From CALMFG01 sp963674805 (lineage in GTDB: Bacteria > Bacillota > Clostridia > Christensenellales > CALMFG01), in assembly GCA_963674805.2 (NCBI GenBank), contig CAXXNY010000026.1, positions 186,001-250,000 on the forward strand: a DNA stretch of 64,000 bases, written 5' to 3'. The notes beneath the pieces were generated by a model. That model made no database searches and was not told the origin of the DNA. It saw only the letters and a program-made list of their open reading frames with translations. A program made the position numbers and the translations under genes. Below are positions 50,285 to 58,968 of this stretch, one piece after another; position 1 is the first letter of the stretch; every line of letters starts with the position of its first letter.

Positions 50285-50312
50285 AGTATATCAAATTTGC
50301 TCTGTTTGTCAA
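50285..50312 (-). promoter_or_regulatory. Sigma-A promoter of glyS
   Basis: TTGACA (50312-50307), 16-base spacer, TATACT (50290-50285) on the minus strand, leaving a leader of only about 45 bases. Confidence 0.75.
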
Positions 50313-50336
50313 CGAAAGGCGCCTGATACCGGCAAG

Positions 50337-50365
50337 TTGCAGACCAGCGTTACTTGTGATAAAAT
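50337..50365 (+). promoter_or_regulatory. Sigma-A promoter of the AEC-type transporter gene
   Basis: TTGCAG (50337-50342), 17-base spacer, TAAAAT (50360-50365). Confidence 0.7.
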
Positions 50366-50403
50366 GGGTGCCGATTTAAAATTTGCTTCAACATCGGAGA
50401 TGC

Positions 50404-51372
50404 ATGGGAAAGTTATTGTTTTCACTCGGCATTATTATCGGCGCACTTGTCATTGGCCAGATTGTTTTCCGGGGAGTCAGAAATAAGCAACAGTCGGCTA
50501 TAAAAAAAGCTGAAACCATTGTGTTCCGTCTCAGGGATGTAGCTTTTTTCGGCATGGGTCCGCTGCTGACCATTATCGCTATGTGGATGGTGGATATCAG
50601 CAATATTTCCATCATCGCCGTTCCGTTCCTCGGCCTTGGAGCGCTTCTTTTCGGGTCATTTGCCGCATTGGCTGCTTCGTCAGTTTTAAAACACACGCGA
50701 AAGCAAAAAGGCGCCATGTTCGCATCCGGATCATGCAGCAATATCGGTACGATCGGCGCACTGTTATGCTTTACTTTTTTTGGCGAAGCGGGCTTTGCCT
50801 ACACCGCACTGTACAAAATCTTCGAACTTCCATATTACTACTTAGTCCTTTATCCGATTGCGCGCGGGTTCTCCGATCAAGCGGCATCTGCAAAAACAGA
50901 AAACAAACTGCTTCGTTTGTTAAAAGACCCGATCATTGTCCTCTATTTCAGCGGTATCTTGATTGGTTTTTTGTTAAATTTCTTTCATGTTCCGCTTCCC
51001 GCAGTCTTTAGGGAAATCAGCAGTTATCTGGTTCCGGTTTCGTCACTCTTAATGATTACGGCCATCGGTTATACCATGCGGTTTTCTAAAATCGGTCACT
51101 ATCTCAAAGAAATTACCGCAATATCAATTATTAAATACCTGCTGACGCCAACGCTGATTATCACGGTTTCTCTGATCCTGGGGCTGGATAAAATCGCAAA
51201 CGGCATACTTTTCGCTTCTCTGGTTTTCTTGTCCGCGCTTCCAAGCGGATTCAATTCGCTGATTCCGGCTCAGCTTTATCATCTTGATATTGACCTAGCT
51301 AACTCCAACTGGATTGTAACGACCGGGCTTTTAGTGATTGTTGTGCCGGTAATATGGCTTTTCGTCGGCTGA
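50404..51372 (+). CDS. AEC (auxin efflux carrier)-type permease
   Basis: Integral membrane protein of 322 residues with about ten helices in two similar halves, the layout of the AEC/bile-acid transporter superfamily. The broken-helix segments near GSCSNIGTIGALLCFTFFGE and FLSALPSGFNSLIPAQLY fit. Substrate is unknown; members carry small organic anions. Start choice: GGAG precedes the ATG at 50404 and the seven extra codons upstream lack hydrophobic character. The gene stands alone, divergent from glyS. Confidence 0.75.
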   Translation: MGKLLFSLGIIIGALVIGQIVFRGVRNKQQSAIKKAETIVFRLRDVAFFGMGPLLTIIAMWMVDISNISIIAVPFLGLGALLFGSFAALAASSVLKHTRKQKGAMFASGSCSNIGTIGALLCFTFFGEAGFAYTALYKIFELPYYYLVLYPIARGFSDQAASAKTENKLLRLLKDPIIVLYFSGILIGFLLNFFHVPLPAVFREISSYLVPVSSLLMITAIGYTMRFSKIGHYLKEITAISIIKYLLTPTLIITVSLILGLDKIANGILFASLVFLSALPSGFNSLIPAQLYHLDIDLANSNWIVTTGLLVIVVPVIWLFVG

Positions 51373-51417
51373 CGCAGCCACATACCTTTTTTGCATTATT
51401 CATTCAATTCGCGCCGC

Positions 51418-51720
51418 TTAAATGATCTTGGTTTCAAAATAATTAATGATGGTTCTGATCGCCTTTTTTCTTGCCCTTGAAATCGTTGAGTGGCTTACAT
51501 AATTCTTTTCCGCTGCATCCATCCACGACATACCGTTGACATAAATATCTTTAATGATTTTCTTTGAATAATTATCCAATGCATCCAGTGCTTTATCCAC
51601 CTGCTGCAAGTCTCTGACCAGCCCGTGAAGCGGCACAAAACTTGCGGGCATGTTCTTGTCTTCGTTAATTGCGCGATAATTCCTCAGTAAAAATAACACA
51701 TATTCTTCTTTTGTCTTCAT
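51418..51720 (-). CDS. Sigma-70 region 4-like HTH protein (ArpU/RinA-like)
   Basis: A 100-residue protein with a C-terminal helix-turn-helix resembling sigma region 4 (NGMSWMDAAEKNYVSHSTISRARKKAIRTI, about 62-91) but no region 2. This design recalls small phage late-gene activators such as RinA or ArpU. Its position with a Cys-rich small protein and a divergent XRE repressor suggests a remnant of a mobile element or a small regulatory module. Target unknown. Confidence 0.65.
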   Translation of the reverse strand: MKTKEEYVLFLLRNYRAINEDKNMPASFVPLHGLVRDLQQVDKALDALDNYSKKIIKDIYVNGMSWMDAAEKNYVSHSTISRARKKAIRTIINYFETKII

Positions 51721-51774
51721 TCTTTTTTCTCCTCAACATATTTTTGTTCCGCTACTGAATATCTCCGGAAAAAC

Positions 51775-51963
51775 CTAAATATCTTCGTCCCCATAAACAT
51801 AGTGCCGCCACCCAATCTCCAGAACAAACGATCTTAAGTAATCATAAAAACATTCGTCATGAATGACCCCGTCCCCCGTATCATAGACCAAATCGCCGTT
51901 CATGATTTTTGATCCGCAGCATTCGCAAGAAACATCGGCTGTTTCTTTAAAATAAAATGACAT
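51775..51963 (-). CDS. Small zinc-ribbon-like hypothetical protein
   Basis: A 62-residue protein. CECCGSKIMNGDLVYD (12-27) and a later HDEC suggest a single zinc site; the acidic C-terminus ends YGDEDI. Similar small proteins occur in phage and plasmid regulatory regions, but I do not recognise a family. It is the first gene after a promoter overlapped by repeated operators and is followed by the sigma-like HTH gene. Confidence 0.55.
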   Translation of the reverse strand: MSFYFKETADVSCECCGSKIMNGDLVYDTGDGVIHDECFYDYLRSFVLEIGWRHYVYGDEDI

Positions 51964-52005
51964 TTTTTAAAAAACCTCTTCCTTTTATGGTCAACTTGTG
52001 ATACA

Positions 52006-52097
52006 ATCACTTTATCGATTAAATATTATCACTATATCGATTTGGTAGTCAATCACTCTCTTGATTGATATGTTGCAAATATAATAACTATAGTGAT
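52006..52097. repeat. Operator array between the XRE gene and the divergent small genes
   Basis: Four copies of a 14-base element related to ATCACTWTATCGAT: 52006-52019, 52028-52041, 52052-52065 (weaker) and an inverted copy at 52084-52097. Copies 2 and 3 overlap the -10 and -35 boxes of the minus-strand promoter. The divergent XRE repressor is the likely ligand. Confidence 0.7.
52023..52052 (-). promoter_or_regulatory. Promoter of the small zinc-ribbon and HTH genes
   Basis: TTGACT (52052-52047), 18-base spacer, TAATAT (52028-52023) on the minus strand, embedded in the operator array. Confidence 0.7.
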
Positions 52098-52124
52098 ATT
52101 TCACAATCTTATCGGAGGTAAGCC

Positions 52125-52454
52125 ATGTGTTTTAATAATGTTGGTGAAAAAATTAAAACCGCAAGGAAACAGGCGGGGCTTTCACAGGGCGCGCTTGCGA
52201 AGCGTGCGGGTATTGCGCAGTCCACGCTTTCTTACATCGAAAAGGGCGAAAAAAGCCCGACCATGGACACCATGGCTTCAATCTGTGATGGATTATCTGT
52301 CAGCCTTCTGGATCTCTTAATGACCGGAGAACCAGATAAAGACCAAAAGAAACTAAAAAATAATCCACGCCGGAAACGCGTGGATATCATGAAAAGCCTT
52401 GAAAAAGATTTTTCAGACTTTAAAGAATATGTTGCAGAGAAATATGGTATATAA
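52125..52454 (+). CDS. XRE-family repressor
   Basis: A 109-residue Cro/C1-type regulator. The HTH spans about 7-62 (GEKIKTARKQAGLSQGALAKRAGIAQSTLSYIE, then KGEKSPTMDTMASICDGLSVSLLDLL). The C-terminal 40 residues are basic then acidic and helical. CGGAGG precedes the ATG at 52125. It probably represses the divergent two-gene unit, and perhaps itself, through the repeated 14-base sites upstream. No protease-switch domain is present. Confidence 0.85.
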   Translation: MCFNNVGEKIKTARKQAGLSQGALAKRAGIAQSTLSYIEKGEKSPTMDTMASICDGLSVSLLDLLMTGEPDKDQKKLKNNPRRKRVDIMKSLEKDFSDFKEYVAEKYGI

Positions 52455-52479
52455 AAGACGGAGTCCCGTCTTTTTATTT
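52454..52479. terminator. Terminator between the XRE gene and the exchanger gene
   Basis: AAGACGG/CCGTCTT stem followed by a T-run on the plus strand; the convergent exchanger stop codon lies inside it, so it may act on both strands. Confidence 0.75.
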
Positions 52480-53493
52480 TGCAATATTAACGGCGATAAA
52501 CCCGATAAAGCCAAGATAAATCAGCATCAGAAAAACGCCCTGTATCCGCCGAAGTTTGAACTGATTTTTCGACATCAGCGGCACAAGCAAAACCGCAAGC
52601 ATCAGGAACACAATTGGGATTTCAATGACCAGCGTGCGCGGAACCGTTATACCGAATCCGATACTTTCCACCGGAATCATCAATCCATCCTTTGATACCG
52701 CCGCACATGTACTGAGCACCAGTGCGATATTCAGCACATTCGCCCCAAGAATATTTCCGATACCCATTGATCCGTGCTTTTTCACCAGCGATGTGATGGT
52801 CGTCACTAATTCCGGGAGCGATGTACCAAGGGCGACGACCGTTAATCCGATAATACTTTCACTGACACCAAGATAGGCTGCAATCTTAATTCCGTTTTTC
52901 ACTAAAAGGTCTGCGCCTAATATAATACCCGCAGCTCCCGCCAGAAATTTCGCTGCATTGACCAGTAAATCCTTCCTCGTGGTTTCGATATGACGGATTT
53001 CTTTCTGGTCTTCCAGCATCTCATCGGAGGATACGGCTTTGTTCCGCTTGACACTGATTAGATTATACACAATGAAAATGGCCAGAATCGCAAACAGGTA
53101 GATGCTTTCGATTGGCGAGACGATTAGGTCCCAGCTGACCACCACCAGCATAATAACTGCGACGAATAATATAAGCCCTTTGGTCAGAACAATTTTCTTT
53201 TCAATCGGAGGAGGCGAAACAATGAGCGCTGTCGCTAAAATCAGCCCGGTATTGCAGATGATCGAGCCAATTGCGTTCCCGATCCCAAGGCCGGCGGATC
53301 CGCCCATAACGGCAAACAACGAGACAAACAGCTCCGGCAGCGTTGTTGCCAAAGAAACGATTGTCGCGCCAATGATAATCTTCGGGATATGTGTGACTTC
53401 CGCAATCCATACCGCAGACTCTACAAACCAGTCTCCGCCTTTGATAATCAAAACGAAACCCAAAGCAAATAAAACAATCGTCCAAATATTCAT
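52474..53493 (-). CDS. Sodium/calcium exchanger family protein (YrbG-like)
   Basis: CaCA-family antiporter of 339 residues with ten helices in two inverted halves. Both alpha repeats are clear: SLATTLPELFVSLFAVMGGSAGLGIGNAIGS (about 47-77) and ALGTSLPELVTTITSLVKKHGSMGIGNILGAN, carrying the ion-binding glutamates. A cytoplasmic loop separates the halves. It likely exports Ca2+ in exchange for Na+ or H+; coupling ion not determinable. Single-gene unit with a promoter near 53543-53571. Confidence 0.93.
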   Translation of the reverse strand: MNIWTIVLFALGFVLIIKGGDWFVESAVWIAEVTHIPKIIIGATIVSLATTLPELFVSLFAVMGGSAGLGIGNAIGSIICNTGLILATALIVSPPPIEKKIVLTKGLILFVAVIMLVVVSWDLIVSPIESIYLFAILAIFIVYNLISVKRNKAVSSDEMLEDQKEIRHIETTRKDLLVNAAKFLAGAAGIILGADLLVKNGIKIAAYLGVSESIIGLTVVALGTSLPELVTTITSLVKKHGSMGIGNILGANVLNIALVLSTCAAVSKDGLMIPVESIGFGITVPRTLVIEIPIVFLMLAVLLVPLMSKNQFKLRRIQGVFLMLIYLGFIGFIAVNIAK

Positions 53494-53542
53494 ACGCTTC
53501 CTCCCAGCGGGGATGCCGGATGCACTTCCCCAACATTGAGGG

Positions 53543-53571
53543 ATTATAGCACAGCTGTGGTTCTCCGTCCA
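53543..53571 (-). promoter_or_regulatory. Promoter of the exchanger gene
   Basis: TGGACG (53571-53566), 17-base spacer, perfect TATAAT (53548-53543) on the minus strand; the -35 box is weak. Confidence 0.55.
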
Positions 53572-53667
53572 GCGCCAAAAAGCGCGCTTTTAGCCTGCTA
53601 TATTCTTTTAGCCGATTATTATTTTGTTTTAAGGATGTTTCTGCTTTGTGAACTTATTTCCTGAGAA

Positions 53668-53696
53668 TTGAAAAACAGTTGAATTAGTGTTAAAAT
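53668..53696 (+). promoter_or_regulatory. Promoter of the large coiled-coil protein gene
   Basis: TTGAAA (53668-53673), 17-base spacer, TAAAAT (53691-53696). Confidence 0.7.
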
Positions 53697-53751
53697 ATCA
53701 TACGAATTTGCTTCATAGTATTATGAATAATCTAATAAATCGGAGAAAAAC

Positions 53752-55767
53752 ATGGCTGATCGTAAAAAGGGTACGCAAAATCCGGAAAATACGGATGTCA
53801 CCCCCGAAGAAGAAATCGTTGAGTTTGAATCAGATTTTGATTTCTGGTCTGATGTAAAGACGGAATACGGCGAAATTGAAAGCCGCCAGGAACTCAATCT
53901 GATCTTAAAGAAAATCGCGACAGAAATCCAGCGCGAAAAAGAAAAAGCGAAAAAAACAAAGACTATGGTCGCTAAGCGTAATAAAGCGGCAATAAAGAAA
54001 CAGCGTGACGAGAAAAAAGCAAAGAAAAACGCCCTGCGCGCACTTTCCCCTGCCCAGCGTTCTGCATATAAAAATAAGCAGGATGAGGAAAAAGCACAAG
54101 CTAAAATAGCAGCGGAAAAGGCGAAGAATGCCGAAAAGCAAAAGAAGCAGGACGATAAAGTCCAACTTAAAGAAAAAAAGGCGTTTGACCAGCAGTACCG
54201 CATGCAGGAAAAGCTGTTCTTGTTATCTTTAACCCCCTATGAACGGTCAATGTATCGTTTCCAGAAGGGCGCAAAGGTGAAGATAGACGAAGCAAATGCG
54301 AAGAAGGCAGCCTGTGTTGAAGATCAGCAAAAAATAAAAAATTCAAAAATTCTGCCAGTCGGCGGATTTTTAAAGGTGCTCTTTATCTGCATGGCCGTTA
54401 CGGCTGTTCTGGCATATTGCGGCACAAATATCTATCTTGACACCCAGTATTACAATGAAAAAATAGCCGAGCTTAGACAGGGTATTGATGAATTCGATGT
54501 CAAACTGGACGGCGATATGGCGGTTGGCGTCAGCGATCTGGAATCCGGCTTATCCGTTTACCAGCAGATTCTGGCCAATGCACCGGTTATTTCAAACCAG
54601 CTTGATATACTAAACACAACCTACTTCTGGGTATTGCAGAAAGAAACCACCGAGTCCATCGGCCTTGATGCGGTTGAAGCCGAATCCGCTGATTTAAAGG
54701 CCATCATTGACCAAATCCAGACGGTCGTGGACAGCAATATTCAGTTTACGGCGGATCTGGACGCCGCATATCAGGCAGATGTTTCAATCACGGATTTACG
54801 CGCATCACTTGATCCTTATGCGGCAAAAATTGCGGCGATTAAATCGGATTTTGAATCTATTTCTCTGCCAAAGGGGCTTCCGGAGCAAAAGGACGCCTAT
54901 CTCGAAAAAATTGCAGCAAATGAAACCTATTACACCGCCATGGTCAGCTATCTTGATGAGCTTGTCGCGATTCGCGAATCGCTCACCAATGCGAACGAAG
55001 TCATCGCGGAAGCAAGGGCTATGCGCCCGCACTCCGGTTCGCTCAGCTATCAAGTCGATCAGTATATCGAAGAAATGGATGACGTATACCAGGCGGACAG
55101 AAAGATCAGCGCAATCAATAACAATGTTGATTATGCGATTGTTATCGGGAAAAAGCAGCTGGAAGATGTAGGGCATTCCATCATTTCAGATGAATCACTT
55201 GACTTCTACAATGATATGCTTGAGTTAAAGGATATCATCAAAGACAGCGATAAAATCCAGTTGAATTGCATTGAGTTGCCTTATCCGGATGAAGAGCCCA
55301 GTTATGACCAGACGATTTTGAGCCATATCAGCCTTGGTACGACAGATGAGGCTTTAGCCTCAAATAAAGAACTTGAAGCGCGCATTGCCGAAATCACGGC
55401 GCCTGAGAAAATATCAAGCAACGTCCGCGCATACACAACCGGTCTTACGATCCGGACAGAGTTTTTGGAACTGCAGAAACAGTATATTGATTTTGAAAAA
55501 GAAAAGGCTGCGCTTTATGCGGATTATGAGACTGCAAAGGCAGAATACAGTGCCGCTGAGGTCAAAGCAAACCTTGAAAAGACCAATAACGGCAGGACTG
55601 AGGAATATTACGCTTTAAGGCAGGCGCAGTATGATGCTGAAGACAAAATGAATGATGCATGGGATATCGCGTATGATGCGGCTGATGCGATTCAGGTCCA
55701 AATGAAAAAGGTGCGCACAGACGCCATCTCAAAGAAGGAAGAATACGAGGACTACATGGATTATTAA
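53752..55767 (+). CDS. Large single-pass membrane coiled-coil protein of unknown function
   Basis: A 671-residue protein I do not recognise. Residues 1-200 are charged, with a Lys/Ala/Glu coiled coil (about 50-150) and two copies of a short motif, ALSPAQRSAYKNKQ (97-110) and SLTPYERSMYRFQK (159-172). One membrane helix lies at about 205-224. The remaining 440 residues are acidic, mostly helical with coiled-coil character and rich in Ala, Asp, Glu and Tyr, probably outside the cell. There is no signal peptide or cell-wall anchor motif. Own promoter and terminator; GGAG before the ATG. Confidence 0.8.
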   Translation: MADRKKGTQNPENTDVTPEEEIVEFESDFDFWSDVKTEYGEIESRQELNLILKKIATEIQREKEKAKKTKTMVAKRNKAAIKKQRDEKKAKKNALRALSPAQRSAYKNKQDEEKAQAKIAAEKAKNAEKQKKQDDKVQLKEKKAFDQQYRMQEKLFLLSLTPYERSMYRFQKGAKVKIDEANAKKAACVEDQQKIKNSKILPVGGFLKVLFICMAVTAVLAYCGTNIYLDTQYYNEKIAELRQGIDEFDVKLDGDMAVGVSDLESGLSVYQQILANAPVISNQLDILNTTYFWVLQKETTESIGLDAVEAESADLKAIIDQIQTVVDSNIQFTADLDAAYQADVSITDLRASLDPYAAKIAAIKSDFESISLPKGLPEQKDAYLEKIAANETYYTAMVSYLDELVAIRESLTNANEVIAEARAMRPHSGSLSYQVDQYIEEMDDVYQADRKISAINNNVDYAIVIGKKQLEDVGHSIISDESLDFYNDMLELKDIIKDSDKIQLNCIELPYPDEEPSYDQTILSHISLGTTDEALASNKELEARIAEITAPEKISSNVRAYTTGLTIRTEFLELQKQYIDFEKEKAALYADYETAKAEYSAAEVKANLEKTNNGRTEEYYALRQAQYDAEDKMNDAWDIAYDAADAIQVQMKKVRTDAISKKEEYEDYMDY

Positions 55768-55778
55768 TCCATGCTTTA

Positions 55779-55806
55779 AAAAAGTGCCCGACGGCACTTT
55801 TTTATT
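55779..55806 (+). terminator. Terminator of the large coiled-coil protein gene
   Basis: AAAGTGCC/GGCACTTT stem (55781-55800) plus T-run. Confidence 0.88.
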
Positions 55807-55828
55807 TGTCTGATTTATATGGAACTTT

Positions 55829-57583
55829 ATGGACGTAAACGGAAACACCAGCGGTATTAAAACCGCGGTAATCGAAAAAATTAAATCATTGTACGATTTT
55901 AAAATCCCCGGCGGGATGTTTATCAGCTATGAAATGATGTTTCTGATGGCCGAGATAACCGCCGCTGTCAACCGCGAGATATCGGTCTATTTATCTCGCT
56001 CAGGCCGGGTGTGTGATGTATCGGTCGGGAGCAGCACTGACGTTTCCCTGCCTTTTTTAAGGCTGAGACGCGGTGTTTCCGGCCTTTCCGGCGTACGGTG
56101 CATCCATACACATCCCGGCGGTTCGGCAATGCCGTCTTCAGTGGATATCGGCACCCTGCTCTCTTCCCGCCTGGATGCGATGGCGGCTGTCGGGGTTAAT
56201 GCTAACGGACGCGTCACCGGACTCGGTGTTGCTGTCATCGGTGACAGCCTTAACTCCCCAAAACTGCTCGGGCCGTTTCGTGTTAAAGAAATCCCGATGG
56301 CAGGATTGATGGCCGAGATTGAACTGGCCACTTTGCGCGTACGCCAGGCTGTTGCTCTGACCGAAACAAAAGGCGCCGATGAAAGCGCAGTGCTGGTGGG
56401 TTTAAACGCATCGGAACATAGTATGCGCGAACTCGAACGGCTGACGGCAACGGCTGGCGCCCGTGTCATCGGTTCTTTTACCAAAACCCGTCCTGCGCGT
56501 GACCGTAAATTTTATATCGGTAAAGGGAATTTAAATGAATTGAACCACTTTATCTCTGCGAACAATGCGGACATGGTGATTATTAACGACGAACTTTCCC
56601 CTTTAGAGCAGACGACATTGGAAGAGACCCTGTTTATCAAGGTTGTTGACCGTACAGCTTTGATTCTGGATATATTCGCATCGCACGCCGCAACCAAAGA
56701 GGGCCGTCTTCAGGTTGAACTGGCCCAATTAAAATATGGTTTATCACGTCTAACCGGACATGGAACCGCATTGTCGCGGCTCGGCGGCGGCATCGGTACG
56801 CGCGGCCCCGGCGAATCCAAACTGGAAACCGATCGCCGGCGTATGAATCGTAAAATCTTTGAACTCGAAAATGAAATTAAAAAAATCAAATCCCAGCGTA
56901 AAGTCAGACGCGTCAACCGTGAGCGCAGCGGATTACCCGTAGTAGCGCTGGCCGGGTACACAAACGCCGGTAAGTCTACGCTTTTAAACCGTCTTTCCGG
57001 TTCGGATGTTTTGGCGGAAGACAAATTATTCGCCACGTTGGATCCCGTGACACGCAAGGTTGTGATGCCGTCCGGTAAAACCGTTCTGTTTTCGGATACG
57101 GTCGGATTCGTGGATAAACTCCCGCATGACCTGATTGCGGCATTTGAGGCGACTCTGGAAGAAACCAAGCTCGCGGATTTGGTCATCAACGTTATTGATG
57201 CCTCAGACCCCAATTTTTTAGATCAAAAACGAGTGGTCAAGGAGGTTTTGTATTCGCTCGGCGTTCAGGAGGAAAAAATGCTGGATGTGTATAACAAAGC
57301 GGATTTAATCGAAATCACGCCTGTCATTCGTTCGGAGCGCATCTATATCTCTGCAAAGGAAAACACGGGAATACAAGCCCTTCTGGAAGCCGTTGAAGCC
57401 CGTTTAATGCCGTCGTTGATGGATGTGGCGCTTCGTATCCCCTATCACCGCGGCGATGTATTAAACTTTGTACAGACGCACTGTGAGCAGCCGGTGATGA
57501 TTTATCATGATGACTGTACAGAAGTTAAAATGCAGATTAAGCCGGAGCACTATCAAAAAGCACTGTCTATGCTCGAAAGTTAA
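55829..57583 (+). CDS. hflX: GTPase HflX with JAMM/RadC-like N-terminal domain
   Basis: Ribosome-splitting GTPase. From about residue 185 the protein is a standard HflX: N-terminal domain with GKGNLNEL, glycine-rich linker RLGGGIGTRGPGESKLETDRR, then the G domain with G1 GYTNAGKSTLL, G3 DTVGFVDKLPHDL and G4 NKAD. The first 180 residues are an extra domain with the pattern H93-x-H95-x7-S103-x2-D106 (HTHPGGSAMPSSVD) and a glutamate at 50 (NREISVYL), resembling the JAMM metal site of RadC-type proteins. Long HflX forms occur in Clostridia; protease activity is unproven. Palindromic terminator downstream. Confidence 0.93.
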   Translation: MDVNGNTSGIKTAVIEKIKSLYDFKIPGGMFISYEMMFLMAEITAAVNREISVYLSRSGRVCDVSVGSSTDVSLPFLRLRRGVSGLSGVRCIHTHPGGSAMPSSVDIGTLLSSRLDAMAAVGVNANGRVTGLGVAVIGDSLNSPKLLGPFRVKEIPMAGLMAEIELATLRVRQAVALTETKGADESAVLVGLNASEHSMRELERLTATAGARVIGSFTKTRPARDRKFYIGKGNLNELNHFISANNADMVIINDELSPLEQTTLEETLFIKVVDRTALILDIFASHAATKEGRLQVELAQLKYGLSRLTGHGTALSRLGGGIGTRGPGESKLETDRRRMNRKIFELENEIKKIKSQRKVRRVNRERSGLPVVALAGYTNAGKSTLLNRLSGSDVLAEDKLFATLDPVTRKVVMPSGKTVLFSDTVGFVDKLPHDLIAAFEATLEETKLADLVINVIDASDPNFLDQKRVVKEVLYSLGVQEEKMLDVYNKADLIEITPVIRSERIYISAKENTGIQALLEAVEARLMPSLMDVALRIPYHRGDVLNFVQTHCEQPVMIYHDDCTEVKMQIKPEHYQKALSMLES

Positions 57584-57591
57584 ATATACAA

Positions 57592-57617
57592 AAAGACGGC
57601 GGGTACCCGCCGTCTTT
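57592..57617. terminator. Bidirectional terminator between hflX and tuf
   Basis: Perfect 26-base palindrome AAAGACGGCGGG/CCCGCCGTCTTT, followed by T-rich sequence on both strands. Confidence 0.9.
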
Positions 57618-57639
57618 GTTTTTGTTTAAGTTTGGTTGG

Positions 57640-58857
57640 TTATTCGATAACCGCTGTGACAACGCCAGAACCAACGGTTCTGCCGCCTTCACGTATCGCG
57701 AAACGTACGCCTTCTTCCATCGCAATCGGAGTAATCAGCTTGATTTCCATTTCGATGTTGTCCCCAGGCATAACCATCTCCGTGCCTTCCGGCAGGGTGA
57801 TCGTTCCGGTAACGTCTGTTGTTCTGAAGAAGAACTGCGGTCTGTAGCCGTTAAAGAACGGGGTATGACGGCCGCCTTCATCCTGCTTTAAGACGTATAC
57901 CTGGCCTTTGTAGTGCGTGTGCGGGTTGATAGAACCCGGTTTCGCCAGCACCTGGCCTCTTTCGATTTCTGTTCTCTGTACGCCGCGCAGCAGCAGTCCG
58001 ATGTTATCGCCTGCGATCGCCTGGTCAAGCAGCTTTCTGAACATTTCTACACCGGTTACAACGACTTTTCTTCTTTCGTCGGTCAGTCCGATGATTTCTA
58101 CTTCTTCGCCAACCTTAATGGTTCCGCGGTCTACTCTGCCTGTCGCAACTGTTCCGCGTCCGGTGATGGAGAACACGTCTTCAACCGGCATTAAGAACGG
58201 TTTGTCAGATGCGCGTTCCGGTGTCGGAATCGATGCGTCTACTGCGTCCATCAGTTCAAAGATGCATTTGCAGTCCGGGTTTTCCCTAACTGCATCGCCA
58301 TCCAGATTCTGTGAGGCTTCTAATGCCTTTAACGCACTGCCCTTGATGATCGGAATGTTGTCGCCGTCGAATTCGTATTCAGAGAGCAGTTCCCTGACTT
58401 CCATTTCAACCAGTTCCAAAAGTTCCGGATCGTCTACCTGGTCTGTCTTGTTCATGAACACGATGATGTGCGGCACATCCACCTGGCGGGCCAGCAGGAT
58501 ATGTTCTCTTGTCTGCGGCATCGGGCCGTCTGCTGCACTGACTACCAGAATCGCTCCGTCCATCTGTGCTGCTCCTGTGATCATGTTCTTGACATAGTCA
58601 GCATGCCCCGGGCAGTCCACGTGTGCATAGTGGCGGTTTTCCGTTTCATATTCTACGTGCGCCGTGTTGATCGTGATGCCTCTCTCTTTTTCTTCCGGCG
58701 CCTTGTCAATTTCGTCATACTTCGTTTCCTGCGCCTGCCCGTACTTCGACAATACCGACGTGATCGCTGCGGTCAATGTCGTTTTGCCGTGGTCAACGTG
58801 CCCGATCGTGCCGATATTAACGTGCGGTTTGTTTCTCTCGAATTTCGCTTTTGCCAT
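57640..58857 (-). CDS. tuf: Translation elongation factor Tu
   Basis: Delivers aminoacyl-tRNA to the ribosome as a GTP complex. G1 GHVDHGKTT, G3 DCPGH and G4 as NKTD (most homologues have NKCD) are present, as are domains 2 and 3 ending SGVVTAVIE. Length is 405 residues. Start choice: the frame is open 31 codons further upstream through the leader; AGGAGG precedes the ATG at 58857 and MAKAKFERNKPHVNIGT is the invariant start. The gene stands alone, apart from fusA and rpsL/rpsG, with its own strong promoter. Confidence 0.98.
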   Translation of the reverse strand: MAKAKFERNKPHVNIGTIGHVDHGKTTLTAAITSVLSKYGQAQETKYDEIDKAPEEKERGITINTAHVEYETENRHYAHVDCPGHADYVKNMITGAAQMDGAILVVSAADGPMPQTREHILLARQVDVPHIIVFMNKTDQVDDPELLELVEMEVRELLSEYEFDGDNIPIIKGSALKALEASQNLDGDAVRENPDCKCIFELMDAVDASIPTPERASDKPFLMPVEDVFSITGRGTVATGRVDRGTIKVGEEVEIIGLTDERRKVVVTGVEMFRKLLDQAIAGDNIGLLLRGVQRTEIERGQVLAKPGSINPHTHYKGQVYVLKQDEGGRHTPFFNGYRPQFFFRTTDVTGTITLPEGTEMVMPGDNIEMEIKLITPIAMEEGVRFAIREGGRTVGSGVVTAVIE

Positions 58858-58905
58858 CTTAAAATATTTCCTCCTACAGAAAAATAACGTATATATCGTT
58901 TTACC

Positions 58906-58948
58906 GCTTGCATTAATAAGTCTGATTGGTTCGACCGAGACTGCAAGC
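58906..58948 (-). other. Leader hairpin of tuf
   Basis: TGCAAGC and GCTTGCA arms (58948-58942 and 58912-58906) with possible inner GTCT/AGAC pairing, within the 110-base tuf leader. Function not known. Confidence 0.4.
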
Positions 58949-58968
58949 AAAAGTTCTATAGCATTTCC

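Noticed and set aside
50236..50312. T-box riboswitch before glyS
   Set aside because: The promoter lies only about 75 bases before the start and there is no specifier stem, T-box sequence or terminator.
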